Made by a program: the position numbers and the translations under genes. The notes under the pieces are model-generated. The model was not told the DNA's origin. It ran no database searches and saw only the letters and a list, made by a program, of their open reading frames with translations. Below are positions 16,644-24,976 of a DNA stretch of 64,000 bases, in pieces (position 1 is the stretch's first letter; each line of letters opens with the position of its first letter). This DNA is from Streptomyces sp. V3I7 (GTDB lineage Bacteria > Actinomycetota > Actinomycetes > Streptomycetales > Streptomycetaceae): assembly GCF_030817495.1 (NCBI RefSeq), contig NZ_JAUSZK010000001.1, positions 6,100,001-6,164,000 of the forward strand, in the 5' to 3' direction.

Positions 16644-17894
16644 TCAGGGACGGGTCGCGCGGGCGCAGTTCCGCACCGCGCGCACCAGGGCGGTCATCTC
16701 CTCGTCCGTGTTGTAGTAGTGCACCGACGCCCTGACGACCTCTTCCAGGCCGCGCTCCTCCATGTCCAGCCGCGTCGAGGAGACCCCTGACACGCTGACA
16801 TTGAGGCCCTGCGCGGCCAGGTCCGACGCGACCCGCTCCGCCGCGACGCCGTCCACGGTGAACGTGGTGATGCCGCAGCGCCGTACGCCCCGATCGTGAA
16901 CGCGGACGCCGGGGATCTCGCCGAGTCGCTCCCGGAGCGTCGCGGCGAGCGAGGTCACCTGGTCCTGGATCTTCGGCAGGCCCCAGGAGAGCGCGTGGTC
17001 GAGGGCGGCACCGAAGCCGAGCCGGGCCGCGTAGTTGGCCTCCCAGGTCTCGAACCGCCGTGCGTCCGGCCGGACTTCGTACCGGTCGGGCGCGGTCCAG
17101 GTCGCGGCGTGCAGATCGAGGACCTGGGGGACGAGCCGGTCGAGTGCCTCTCTGCGGACGTGGAGCAGCCCGGTGCCGCGTGGGGCACGCAGATACTTGC
17201 GGCCCGTCGTGGAGAGCATGTCGCAGCCGATCTCCCTTACGTCCACGGCGAGTTGGCCCACGGACTGGCAGGCGTCGAGGAGATACAGCGCACCGGCCTC
17301 GCGGGCGACCTTGCCGACCTCGGCGGCGGGGTTCACCAGGCCGCCGTTGGTGGGGACGTGGGTCAGCGAGACGAGCCGTACCCGCTCGTCCATCGCCGCG
17401 CGCAGGGCGTCCACCGAGATCTGGCCGTGCTCGTCGTTGGGAACGACCTCGACCCGGACGCCGTGCCGCTCGGCGGCCTGGAGGTAGGCGATGAAGTTGC
17501 TGGCGTACTCGGCCATGCTGGTCAGGACGCGGTCCCCCGGGCGGAAGGGGACGCTGAAGAAGGCCAGGTCCCAGGCTCGCGTCGCGCTGTCCATCAGGGC
17601 GATCTCGTCGCGGTCGCAGTTCAGCAGCCGTGCCGCCGAGTCGTACACGCCCTCGATGTCCTCGGCCGCCCGCGCCGCCGCCTCGTACCCGCCCATCTCG
17701 GCCTCCAGACGCAGGTGGCGTACGGACGCGTCGAGGACCTGGCGGGGCATCAGGGCGGCGCCCGCGTTGTTGAAGTGGGCGACCTTGGCGCATCCCGGGG
17801 TGTCGGCGCGGGCCCGGGCGACCTCCTCGGGGGTGAAGCTCGGTTGCGGGGTGGACTGTTGGGCGTTCGGGGACGGGATCGGGGTCGGGGTCAC
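16644..17894 (-). CDS. Class V aminotransferase-fold PLP enzyme (cysteine-desulfurase-like)
   Basis: The 416-residue protein begins at GTG 17894 with GAGG nearby. It has the class V layout: FNNAGAALMPRQV (near 41), AEYASNFIAY, SLTHVPTNGGLVNP, LLDACQSVGQLAVDV with the PLP-contacting Asp, and STTGRKYLRAPRGTGLL with the Schiff-base Lys. It lacks an obvious desulfurase active-site Cys loop, so an aminotransferase, lyase or epimerase role on an amino acid is more likely. It heads the leftward gene set, 84 bases before NamZ, and could handle a peptide-derived amino acid (inference). Confidence 0.85.
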   Translation of the reverse strand: MTPTPIPSPNAQQSTPQPSFTPEEVARARADTPGCAKVAHFNNAGAALMPRQVLDASVRHLRLEAEMGGYEAAARAAEDIEGVYDSAARLLNCDRDEIALMDSATRAWDLAFFSVPFRPGDRVLTSMAEYASNFIAYLQAAERHGVRVEVVPNDEHGQISVDALRAAMDERVRLVSLTHVPTNGGLVNPAAEVGKVAREAGALYLLDACQSVGQLAVDVREIGCDMLSTTGRKYLRAPRGTGLLHVRREALDRLVPQVLDLHAATWTAPDRYEVRPDARRFETWEANYAARLGFGAALDHALSWGLPKIQDQVTSLAATLRERLGEIPGVRVHDRGVRRCGITTFTVDGVAAERVASDLAAQGLNVSVSGVSSTRLDMEERGLEEVVRASVHYYNTDEEMTALVRAVRNCARATRP

Positions 17895-18214
17895 TTGTCC
17901 TCTTCCTCGTGTGGAGCCGGTGGGATCGGGGGCGGAGTGTTCATTGTCGACGCCGTACGCTCCCTCTCCCGCTCGACCGGCTCGTCGCCCTGGTCAGCCC
18001 CGGCCGCCCGCGCCGACGTACGTGCGGGCATCGCCCCACCGAGAGCCCCGACGCTCCAGGTGGCCGGCCCGCGCCGCCCTGCGCCTGCCACCACCCCGCG
18101 CCGACCGGTCGCTCCGTGAATCCCGTTACGGCGGCTTCTCCCGGGTACTCGAACACGACAGGACCGGGGCGGTACCGATCGTGAGCAGAGCCCCGTGCAA
18201 GGACGTGCAAGGAC
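17895..18214. promoter_or_regulatory. Divergent intergenic region
   Basis: These 320 bases separate the leftward aminotransferase/NamZ gene set from the rightward methyltransferase. They should contain both promoters. No operator, repeat or RNA structure was recognised. Confidence 0.4.
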
Positions 18215-18904
18215 ATGACGACGACAGCGGCGACACGGTGGCCACCCCCGCCGGGACTCCTGCTGACCCCGCCGGGCGTATACGCCCCGCAGCGCGACAC
18301 GGAGCTGCTGACGCGGGCCCTGTACCGCGAGGACATCGACCCGACGACCGATGTGCTCGACCTCGGGACCGGCAGCGGTGTGATCGCCCTGCAGGCGGCG
18401 CGGCTGGGTGCGCGGGTGACGGCCGTGGACATCTCCTGGCCGGCCGTGCTGACCGCACGCCTCAACGCGATGCTGGCCGGCTGCCGCCTCCGCGTGCGCC
18501 ACGGCGACCTGACCGCGGCCGTCACGGGCCAGGCGTACGACCTCGTCGTCAGCAACCCGCCCTACGTCCCCTCACCGGCTTCCCGGCTGCCGTGGCGCGG
18601 CCGGGCACGGGCGTGGGAGGCGGGCCAGGACGGGCGGGCCTTCGTGGACCGCATCTGTGATGCCGCGCCCGCGCTGCTGCGTCCCCGGGGAGTGCTCCTG
18701 ATCGTGCACTCCGCCCTGTGCGACACCGAGGCCACGCTGCGGCGGCTCGCGGGCACCGGTCTGCGTGCCTCGGTCACCGATCACGCCTGGGTGCCGTACG
18801 GGCCCGTCCTGCGTTCCCGGCAGGCGTGGCTGGTCCGCCGGGGCCTGGGGGCGGAGGGCGCCGACCGGGAGGAGCTGGTGGTCATTCGTGCGGAACGGCC
18901 CTGA
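18215..18904 (+). CDS. HemK2/Mtq2-type protein or small-molecule methyltransferase
   Basis: The 229-residue protein has a class I SAM-binding site VLDLGTGSGVIALQAARLGA (near 47-66), AVDIS, and the catalytic-type motif VVSNPPYVPSP (near 111). NPPY enzymes methylate planar nitrogens such as release-factor glutamine. The short length without an N-terminal helical domain matches the HemK2/Mtq2 group. Streptomyces carry several such genes and the substrate of this one is unknown. It converges on the HAD gene with a 32-base gap. Confidence 0.85.
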   Translation: MTTTAATRWPPPPGLLLTPPGVYAPQRDTELLTRALYREDIDPTTDVLDLGTGSGVIALQAARLGARVTAVDISWPAVLTARLNAMLAGCRLRVRHGDLTAAVTGQAYDLVVSNPPYVPSPASRLPWRGRARAWEAGQDGRAFVDRICDAAPALLRPRGVLLIVHSALCDTEATLRRLAGTGLRASVTDHAWVPYGPVLRSRQAWLVRRGLGAEGADREELVVIRAERP

Positions 18905-18936
18905 AGACCACGGTCGGACCGAGGTCTCAGGTGTAC

Positions 18937-19692
18937 TTACCGTTTCCCCCGCCCCGGACCGGCCACGCGTGATCGGGCCCAGGTCAGAAGCTCGGGAGTG
19001 TGCAGCGCCGGTACCCACAGGTCGGCCCGTACCGCGCCCTCGTCGTGCGGCCGGGGGCCGACCCCCAGCACCCGCAGTCCGGCGCGGTGGGCCGATTCCA
19101 CGCCGGCCAGGGAGTCCTCGACGGCCAGCGTCAGCCGCGGCCGGACGCCGCACAGCCGGGCCGCCGTGGCATAGACGTCCGGCCACGGTTTGGGGCGCAC
19201 CGTCTCGAGTGCCTGCCCTCCCGCCGGCTCCCGGTTGTCCGGCCGGCGCGACGGTGTGAACGGCACGACGACGTGCTGGAAGCAGCCACGGATCCCCGCC
19301 CGCTCCAGGCTCCGCTCCACCACCTCCGACGGGCAGTTGCTGGCCACCGCCAGCGGGAGCCGGCCGGAGAGCAGCCGTACGAGCTGGACGGCGCCCGGCA
19401 TCGTCACCGGGGCGTCGGTGACGAGTGCCAGGAAGTTGTCGAGGAGCGCCGCCGTCAGCTCGGCCGTCAGCTCGGGCTTGTGCGCGGCCTCCGCCATCAG
19501 CCGCCCGCAGTCGGCGTAGTGCACGCCCTTGGTCTGTTCCGCGAATCCCGGCGGAGGCTGGAGACCGAAGTCCCGGAAGGCCCGACGACGGGCTTCCTGC
19601 CAGTGGCGTTCGCTGTCCATCAGCGTGCCGTCGCAGTCGAAGACGACGGCCTGCGGGGACCAGTCGAGCAGATGGTGGGCCGAGGGGGTCAC
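18937..19692 (-). CDS. HAD-superfamily phosphatase (beta-phosphoglucomutase/CbbY-like)
   Basis: The 251-residue protein starts at GTG 19692 behind AGGAGG. It shows HAD motif I VVFDCDGTLMDSE (near 17-29), motif II LAVASNCPSE, a motif III Lys in the RPKPWPDVY segment, and motif IV VEDSLAGVESAHRAG. These place it in the CbbY/beta-phosphoglucomutase cap-C1 group that hydrolyses small sugar phosphates. Its specificity is not readable. A second HAD of this kind lies at 41639-42292. Confidence 0.88.
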   Translation of the reverse strand: MTPSAHHLLDWSPQAVVFDCDGTLMDSERHWQEARRRAFRDFGLQPPPGFAEQTKGVHYADCGRLMAEAAHKPELTAELTAALLDNFLALVTDAPVTMPGAVQLVRLLSGRLPLAVASNCPSEVVERSLERAGIRGCFQHVVVPFTPSRRPDNREPAGGQALETVRPKPWPDVYATAARLCGVRPRLTLAVEDSLAGVESAHRAGLRVLGVGPRPHDEGAVRADLWVPALHTPELLTWARSRVAGPGRGKR

Positions 19693-20210
19693 GGGGCCTC
19701 CTGTGGAGGGCTGGAGAAGACGGTCGCGCGCGGCGTGAGCGCGGCTTCGGGCAGGCCGGCGGTGCTGCGTGTGCCGGCTGCGCACCGGGCGCATCACCCG
19801 CGCGGAAGAATTGCGACATTCCCGACCATTGACGGCAAAGGGAAACATCGCGACGGCTACGTTATTTCCGCCCGGAAAGTCGTGCAATAACTACATGGGG
19901 TGAATCGACGGCGGAGGGTGTCCGGGTGTATAGGGCCCTTGCGGCGACGGAAAGTCAATCGACGGCCTCTTCGGTCAACCCGGCTGTATGTCAAGTCAGT
20001 TGATGCATATTCGTGGGGCAACCCGCGTCCGTGGAAAACCGCTCGTCAACGGCATCCGGGTGCCAGAATGGTCGTGGGACGAGTGCGACATCACTCGTCC
20101 GTGTCGACTGTCGAAAGAAATGCGCAATTGTCGTGCGGGCCTTGTTTTCTCAACGCTCCCGGCGTGCGCGGGCGCATTACATTTCCGGCTGTCGGGAAAA
20201 TCGAGCGAGG
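19693..20210. promoter_or_regulatory. Long divergent intergenic region with a perfect inverted repeat
   Basis: This 518-bp stretch is less GC-rich than the genes around it and has no convincing ORF. It contains a perfect 9-base inverted repeat, GGACGAGTG at 20077-20085 and CACTCGTCC at 20092-20100, separated by six bases, upstream of the TetR-family gene. It is a candidate operator for that regulator. Confidence 0.5.
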
Positions 20211-20948
20211 GTGGACGGGACGTTGCAGGAACGGGCCAAGGCAACCCGCAGAGCACTCCTGGAAGCGGCCGCCTGCCTCTTCGCCGAACGCGGATACGCC
20301 GGCACCAGCGTCAACGACATAAGCACCAGGTCGGGCCGGACCAGCGGTGCCGTCTACTTCCACTACGCCAGCAAGGAGGGCATCGCTCTCGCCGTGGTCC
20401 AGGACCGGTTCGCCAGCTGGCCGCAGCTGAGCACACGGTACGCGGACGAGGGGGTCCCTCCGATGGAGCGCCTCGTCGCCCTGAGCTACGACATCGCCCA
20501 GGCGCTCGCCGAGGACCCGATGACCCGCGCGGGCGCCCGCCTGTGGGCCGAACGCGACGCCATCGACGCCCCACTTCCCGACCCCTTCGCCCTCTGGACC
20601 GCCGCGGCCACACGCCTCCTCGCCCAGGCCCGGCTCGCCGGCCATCTGGCGTCGCACGTCCGCCCCGCCCGTACCGCCCGCACGTTGGTGCGCGCGTTCT
20701 TCGGCCTGTGCTCCCTCACCGAGGCGCTCGAAGGCACGGCCACCGTCACCGACCGCCTCGCCGACTGGTGGCACCTGACGCTGCCCTCGCTCCAGCCCGC
20801 GTCGCGAGCCGGCGTCGAGAGGCTGAACGCGGCGGCAGAGGTGGGCGGTGACGCTGAAGCCGTAGCAGAAAGCGCAGTTGACAAGGTCTCAAACGTTTCC
20901 CCGGCCCGTGTTCGCGGCGATACAGTCCGGCAGAGGCCGGATCGGTGA
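20211..20948 (+). CDS. TetR-family regulator resembling gamma-butyrolactone receptors (ArpA/ScbR type)
   Basis: The 245-residue protein has an N-terminal helix-turn-helix from ERAKATRRALLEAAACLF to GRTSGAVYFHYASKEGIAL, the pattern of ArpA/ScbR receptors. Its ligand domain has PLPDPFALWTAAATRLL, where receptors carry a conserved Trp in the ligand pocket. It may therefore sense a gamma-butyrolactone-like or related signal and repress antibiotic genes. GTG 20211 is the best start but has a weak ribosome site; TTG at 20223 is possible. No afsA-like synthase is in the window. The NB-ARC gene follows 16 bases later. Confidence 0.75.
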   Translation: MDGTLQERAKATRRALLEAAACLFAERGYAGTSVNDISTRSGRTSGAVYFHYASKEGIALAVVQDRFASWPQLSTRYADEGVPPMERLVALSYDIAQALAEDPMTRAGARLWAERDAIDAPLPDPFALWTAAATRLLAQARLAGHLASHVRPARTARTLVRAFFGLCSLTEALEGTATVTDRLADWWHLTLPSLQPASRAGVERLNAAAEVGGDAEAVAESAVDKVSNVSPARVRGDTVRQRPDR

Positions 20949-20964
20949 CAGGGGAGGGGCCGAC

Positions 20965-23094
20965 GTGCTGGAGGTCGTCGCGCTGAGCGCGCTGACTGCC
21001 TTTCTCACCGCCGCCGGGAACGGCGCCGCGGGGGAGATGGGCAAGCAACTGCTGCTGTCGACCGGGGCGTTGGCGCGAAGAACGCTCGGGCGGGAGACGA
21101 CGCTGCCGGCCGGCCCGGAAGAGTGGCGGACACTGGCGGACCAGATGCACGCACGGCTGGCCCGCGACCCCCGGCGGGCAGGCGAGTGGGCGCTCCTCCT
21201 GCGCAGCCTGCCCGAGCAGGCCATGGCTCTGACACCGGATGGTGGACTGCCGCCCGCGTCAAGGGACTTCACCAACCGGCAGAAGGTCTTGAAGCAGCTG
21301 AAGCGCGAGGCGACCCGCCCCGCCGCGGGGCGGCCACGCGTCGCACTGCTCCACGGCCCGCCCGGGATCGGCACCACCGCCGTGGCGCTGCACATGGGGG
21401 CGGCCCTCTTCGCGCACTTCCCCGACGGCCGCTTCTACGTCGACCTGCGCGATCCGTCGGGCGGCCCCGGGCCGGACCCTGCCACCGTTCTCCTGCGCCT
21501 GCTGCGGCAGATGGGCGTCCCGCAGGACCGGATGCCGCCCACCGCCGCGGGCCGCGAAGACCTCTACCGGCAGCTCACCGCGGGGCGCCGGGTCCTGGTG
21601 GTGGTCGACCACGCCGCGTCGGCCGCCCAGGTCCGTCCCCTGGTCCCTGCCACGCCCGACGTCTTCCTGCTGGTGGTCGTGTCCGGACCTCCCTTCGCGC
21701 TGGAAGCCGAACGCGTTCCCGTTCCTCCCCTGAGCGACCGGTACGCGGTGCGGATGGTCCGAAAGGTGGCCGGCCCCGACGAGTACGCGCGAGTCAAGTC
21801 CCGGATGCCGTTTGTCCTGGAGCACTGCCGGGGCAACGCCTTCGCATTGAAGGCACAGGCCACGCGCCTGCTGGCCGAGGAGGCCGAGGAGACCGCCCCA
21901 GAGCCGAGGGCCGGAGGGGCGGCGGGGCACGACCCGGTGAGCAGAGCGGCCCGTAGCGCCTGCGATCGCCTCCGGCCGGAGACGGCGCGACTCGTCCGGC
22001 TGACGGCACTGGGCGGCTGGCCCTCCGTCGACGTGCACCTCGCCGCCGCCGTCGCCGGCGTTCCGCCCGAAGAAGCGCACCGGATGCTCGTCGAGGCCGC
22101 GGAAGCCCACCTGCTGGACGCCATGGGCGACGACCGCTACCGGTTCCGCCCCGCGGTCGGCCGCTCTCTGGCGGACGCCGCGGCCCCGGCGTACGGCATC
22201 CCCGCATGTTCCGGCGCCGTGGAGCGCGCGCTCGACGCCCTCCTGGACCGCGCCCTGCACGCGGCCCACGCCGCCCTGCCGCAGAGCTGGCGGACCGAGC
22301 CCGCGCCGGGGGACGGCGGGGTGTACGAGGGCGAGGCCCGGGGAGTGGCGGTACTGGCCGCGGAGGTCGCCAATCTGGTCCGAGCGGTGTCGGTGGCCGT
22401 GGAGTACCAGCACGTCACGACGGCACTGCGGCTGGCCCGCACGCTCTGGCCGCTTCAGCTGAAGGCCGGCCACTGGGACGAGGTGCTGCCCGCCCTGCAC
22501 CTCGCGGCCCGGTGCGCCGACGAACACCGGCCGGGTTCGCGTACGGCGGCGGGCCTGCACTTCCAGCTCGGTCACTGTCTGGGCGAACTCGAGCGCTGGG
22601 AGGAAGCCGAGCGCGCCGCGCACGCCGCCGTCGCGTGCGAGCGGGCGGCCGGTCATCTGAGGGGCGAGGCATCGTCGGTCGAGCTGCTGGGACTGCTGTC
22701 CCTCCGCCAGTGGCGGTACGAGGCCGCCTACGAGCGGTTCGTGGAAGCCGAGCGCGTGTACCGGCGGATCTCCTCCGGCCAGGAGGGGGCGCAGGACGTG
22801 GCCCGCGCCCTCGCCCTGGCCGAACGCCACCAGGGGCGTGCCCTGCGCGGCATGGGACGTCTCGTGGATTCGCGTCAACTCCTCGAATCCGCGGCGGACT
22901 TCTTCAAGGAGCACGGCGAGAGCTACAACCAGGCACGCGCTCTCACCGACCTGGCCGAGACACTCCACGACGCGGGCGAGAACGCCGAGGCACTTGCCAA
23001 GATCACCCTGGCCGAGGGCCTGCTCACCCCGGCGGCCGCTCCGCACCTGCGGTATCTCGCCGGCCTGAGGCTGCGCTGCGAGACAGGCGGCTGA
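20965..23094 (+). CDS. NB-ARC/TPR regulatory ATPase-like protein with degenerate Walker A
   Basis: The 709-residue protein has a short N-terminal region, an NB-ARC-like core and a C-terminal TPR array. The P-loop reads HGPPGIGTTAVA: the Walker A lysine is replaced by Thr 137. The Walker B-like segment is RRVLVVVDHAAS. The TPR part (about 470-700) includes LHFQLGHCLGELERWEEAE and QARALTDLAETLHDAGENAE. Related proteins act as signal-responsive regulators, some fused to SARP or LuxR DNA-binding domains, but none is visible here. GTG 20965 follows GGGGAGGGG. It probably shares a transcript with the TetR gene. Confidence 0.78.
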   Translation: MLEVVALSALTAFLTAAGNGAAGEMGKQLLLSTGALARRTLGRETTLPAGPEEWRTLADQMHARLARDPRRAGEWALLLRSLPEQAMALTPDGGLPPASRDFTNRQKVLKQLKREATRPAAGRPRVALLHGPPGIGTTAVALHMGAALFAHFPDGRFYVDLRDPSGGPGPDPATVLLRLLRQMGVPQDRMPPTAAGREDLYRQLTAGRRVLVVVDHAASAAQVRPLVPATPDVFLLVVVSGPPFALEAERVPVPPLSDRYAVRMVRKVAGPDEYARVKSRMPFVLEHCRGNAFALKAQATRLLAEEAEETAPEPRAGGAAGHDPVSRAARSACDRLRPETARLVRLTALGGWPSVDVHLAAAVAGVPPEEAHRMLVEAAEAHLLDAMGDDRYRFRPAVGRSLADAAAPAYGIPACSGAVERALDALLDRALHAAHAALPQSWRTEPAPGDGGVYEGEARGVAVLAAEVANLVRAVSVAVEYQHVTTALRLARTLWPLQLKAGHWDEVLPALHLAARCADEHRPGSRTAAGLHFQLGHCLGELERWEEAERAAHAAVACERAAGHLRGEASSVELLGLLSLRQWRYEAAYERFVEAERVYRRISSGQEGAQDVARALALAERHQGRALRGMGRLVDSRQLLESAADFFKEHGESYNQARALTDLAETLHDAGENAEALAKITLAEGLLTPAAAPHLRYLAGLRLRCETGG

Positions 23095-23168
23095 GGCGTC
23101 TCCTCCGGACCGGGCCGACTGCGACCGGCCTCGCCGGCCCCGCTCGTGCGGGGCCGAGCGTGGGGGAG

Positions 23169-24902
23169 TCAGGGACCGACCGCCACCGGGTGCACACCGC
23201 CCGCGGCATGCACCCGGAGCGTGATGCCCCCGGACGGCACACTGTTGCCGTCCGCCAGCCACGCGTGGAACGCAGAGGCGTACGCCGCCGGATCGGCGTC
23301 CGCTTCCGGGCTCGCGGACAGCCGGAACAGGCCGTGCTCACGGCTGCGGACGGTACAGCGGTCCGGGCCGCTCACATACGCGGCGACCGCGCAGTGCACG
23401 TGCCGGCCCAGGATCTCGGCCGTCCACTCTTCCGGGCCACCCAGGCGCGGGTCGCCCAGCGGTCCCTCGCGCACGATCACGTCGGCCAGCTCCAGATGGC
23501 CCGGATCCCGCGTGTCCTCATGCACCGCGAGGTGCGCGTCGCCGTCCGCGCCGTAGGGATGCTCGGTGGACCGCTCGATCTCGATGTCGGTCTCCTTGAC
23601 GCGTGTGAGGACGCGCAGCGGAACCGTTCGCCGCGGCGGATCGTAGGGAGGCAGGGGCAATGGTTCCAACAGAGCGGGGGCGACGGGCTCGGGAAGGTCC
23701 ATCAGTCCGTAGAAGTGGCGCCGCAGGAGCGCTGCCGAGGTGCCTGGGGCCGAAGTGACGAACTCGGCGGGATCGGCGGCCGGCCGGTGACCGGCCAGCA
23801 GTCCTTCCACCTGAACGCGCAACGGGCCGTACGGATCGAGCCTCGGCGCGCCCCGGACGAACGCGGCGAGCGGTGCCTCGGGATCCAGGCGATCCTCGCC
23901 GGGGGCGGCCAGCAACACCGGTGTGCCCAGAGCGGATGCGTAGTAGGTGACCGCGCCGAAGTCACCGATCACGGCGTCGGCCGCCAGCAGGGCCTGCCGC
24001 CAGGCATGAGCAGGGTCGATCAGAGTCAGCCCGCTGCGCAGGGCCCGGTCCAGCCACGCACGGACCTGGCCGGGGCCGTGCCCGTACCAGATGTTCGGAT
24101 GCAGCACGGCGGCCAGCCGGTAGTCGTCGGCGGGCAACTCCGCGGTGAGCCGGGGGAGCAGCCCCGGAAATACGTCAGGCCCACCGCCGCTGCCGAAGAA
24201 ACCCTCAGGATTCCAGGTGGAGTTGAGCACGACGAGCCGCTGACCTCGTCGTACCCCCAGGGCGCGCCGGAAGCGCTCGCGGTACGGGCGTGCGGCGAGC
24301 ATCCGGTCGAAGCAGGGGTCGCCGGCGAGTACGGAGACGCCCACGGCCTGCGGACACACCCGGTGCAGCCGCTCCAACTGCTCCGGATGCGACAGCACGA
24401 GGCCGTCCATGAACGGCCGGCCGTCCGCCAGGAGCCACTCCGGCGACAGACCGAACGTCGGCTCCCGGCTCCCGGCTCCCGGCTCCCGGCTCCCGGCTCC
24501 CGGCTCCCGGCTCCCGGCTCCCGGCAGCGTCAGTCTCTTAGTATACCCGACACCGTGTGAAATAACAGACAATTTACCCTGAAGGGAAGAGAGTTGGCCA
24601 CCGAAGCTCGCGGAGATCGCGAGATCGACCGGAGTTGAGAGCGCTTGACTCCACGGCAGCGCGGGGAGGCCCAAGTCGGCGAAAAGTTCGGCGACTCCGG
24701 CCTGGAAGGCAGAAGATCCCGTCGACGTGACGAGCAACTGCACGCGGAAGTCGTCGTGGAAGAGCGACCGGACGTCCAGCAGCCGGCCGGCCGACGTGAC
24801 GTTGTGGATCACCAGCAGGACCCGGCGCTGCGCCGTACGGCTGGCCCATCGTTCCGAGTCCGGCCCGACCGGCACGCGTATCGGCAGGGGCTCGGCCCGC
24901 AC
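23169..24902 (-). CDS. CDP-glycerol glycerophosphotransferase-like GT-B protein with internal repeat
   Basis: The 577-residue protein begins at GTG 24902 behind AGGAGGG. It has RRVLLVIHNVTSAGRLLDV, VLNSTWNPEGFFGSGGGP, HPNIWYGHG and ADAVIGDFGAVTYYASALG, the GT-B pattern of CDP-glycerol/polyol-phosphate transferase relatives that build wall polymers. It is common in Streptomyces with no known function. Residues of about 127-148 are a Pro-Gly-Ala-Gly-Ser-Arg-Glu repeat encoded by a heptanucleotide array (see repeat). No membrane segment is obvious. The downstream XdhC gene is separate. Confidence 0.7.
   Translation of the reverse strand: MRAEPLPIRVPVGPDSERWASRTAQRRVLLVIHNVTSAGRLLDVRSLFHDDFRVQLLVTSTGSSAFQAGVAELFADLGLPALPWSQALSTPVDLAISASFGGQLSSLQGKLSVISHGVGYTKRLTLPGAGSREPGAGSREPGAGSREPTFGLSPEWLLADGRPFMDGLVLSHPEQLERLHRVCPQAVGVSVLAGDPCFDRMLAARPYRERFRRALGVRRGQRLVVLNSTWNPEGFFGSGGGPDVFPGLLPRLTAELPADDYRLAAVLHPNIWYGHGPGQVRAWLDRALRSGLTLIDPAHAWRQALLAADAVIGDFGAVTYYASALGTPVLLAAPGEDRLDPEAPLAAFVRGAPRLDPYGPLRVQVEGLLAGHRPAADPAEFVTSAPGTSAALLRRHFYGLMDLPEPVAPALLEPLPLPPYDPPRRTVPLRVLTRVKETDIEIERSTEHPYGADGDAHLAVHEDTRDPGHLELADVIVREGPLGDPRLGGPEEWTAEILGRHVHCAVAAYVSGPDRCTVRSREHGLFRLSASPEADADPAAYASAFHAWLADGNSVPSGGITLRVHAAGGVHPVAVGP
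24460..24522 (-). repeat. Heptanucleotide array (GGCTCCC x 9) inside a coding sequence
   Basis: Nine perfect GGCTCCC units lie in tandem within the glycosyltransferase-like gene. Three units (21 bases) encode seven residues, so the array gives three PGAGSRE-type repeats in the present frame. Gain or loss of one or two units would shift the frame and truncate the protein. Confidence 0.95.
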
Positions 24903-24976
24903 GTGGTCCCTCCTGGGTGCATGGAGTGCTGTCGCGCGCTCACCTTAGCGAGCGCTCGCCGTGACGGAGGCAGACC

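Noticed and set aside
21259..23262. A 667-residue minus-strand ORF opposite the NB-ARC/TPR gene
   Set aside because: It is a shadow with Arg/Gly/Val-rich composition and no domain. The plus-strand gene has clear motifs and a ribosome site.
24460..24522. The heptanucleotide array as a CRISPR or minisatellite
   Set aside because: There are no spacers and the unit is seven bases. It is a simple tandem repeat in a coding region.
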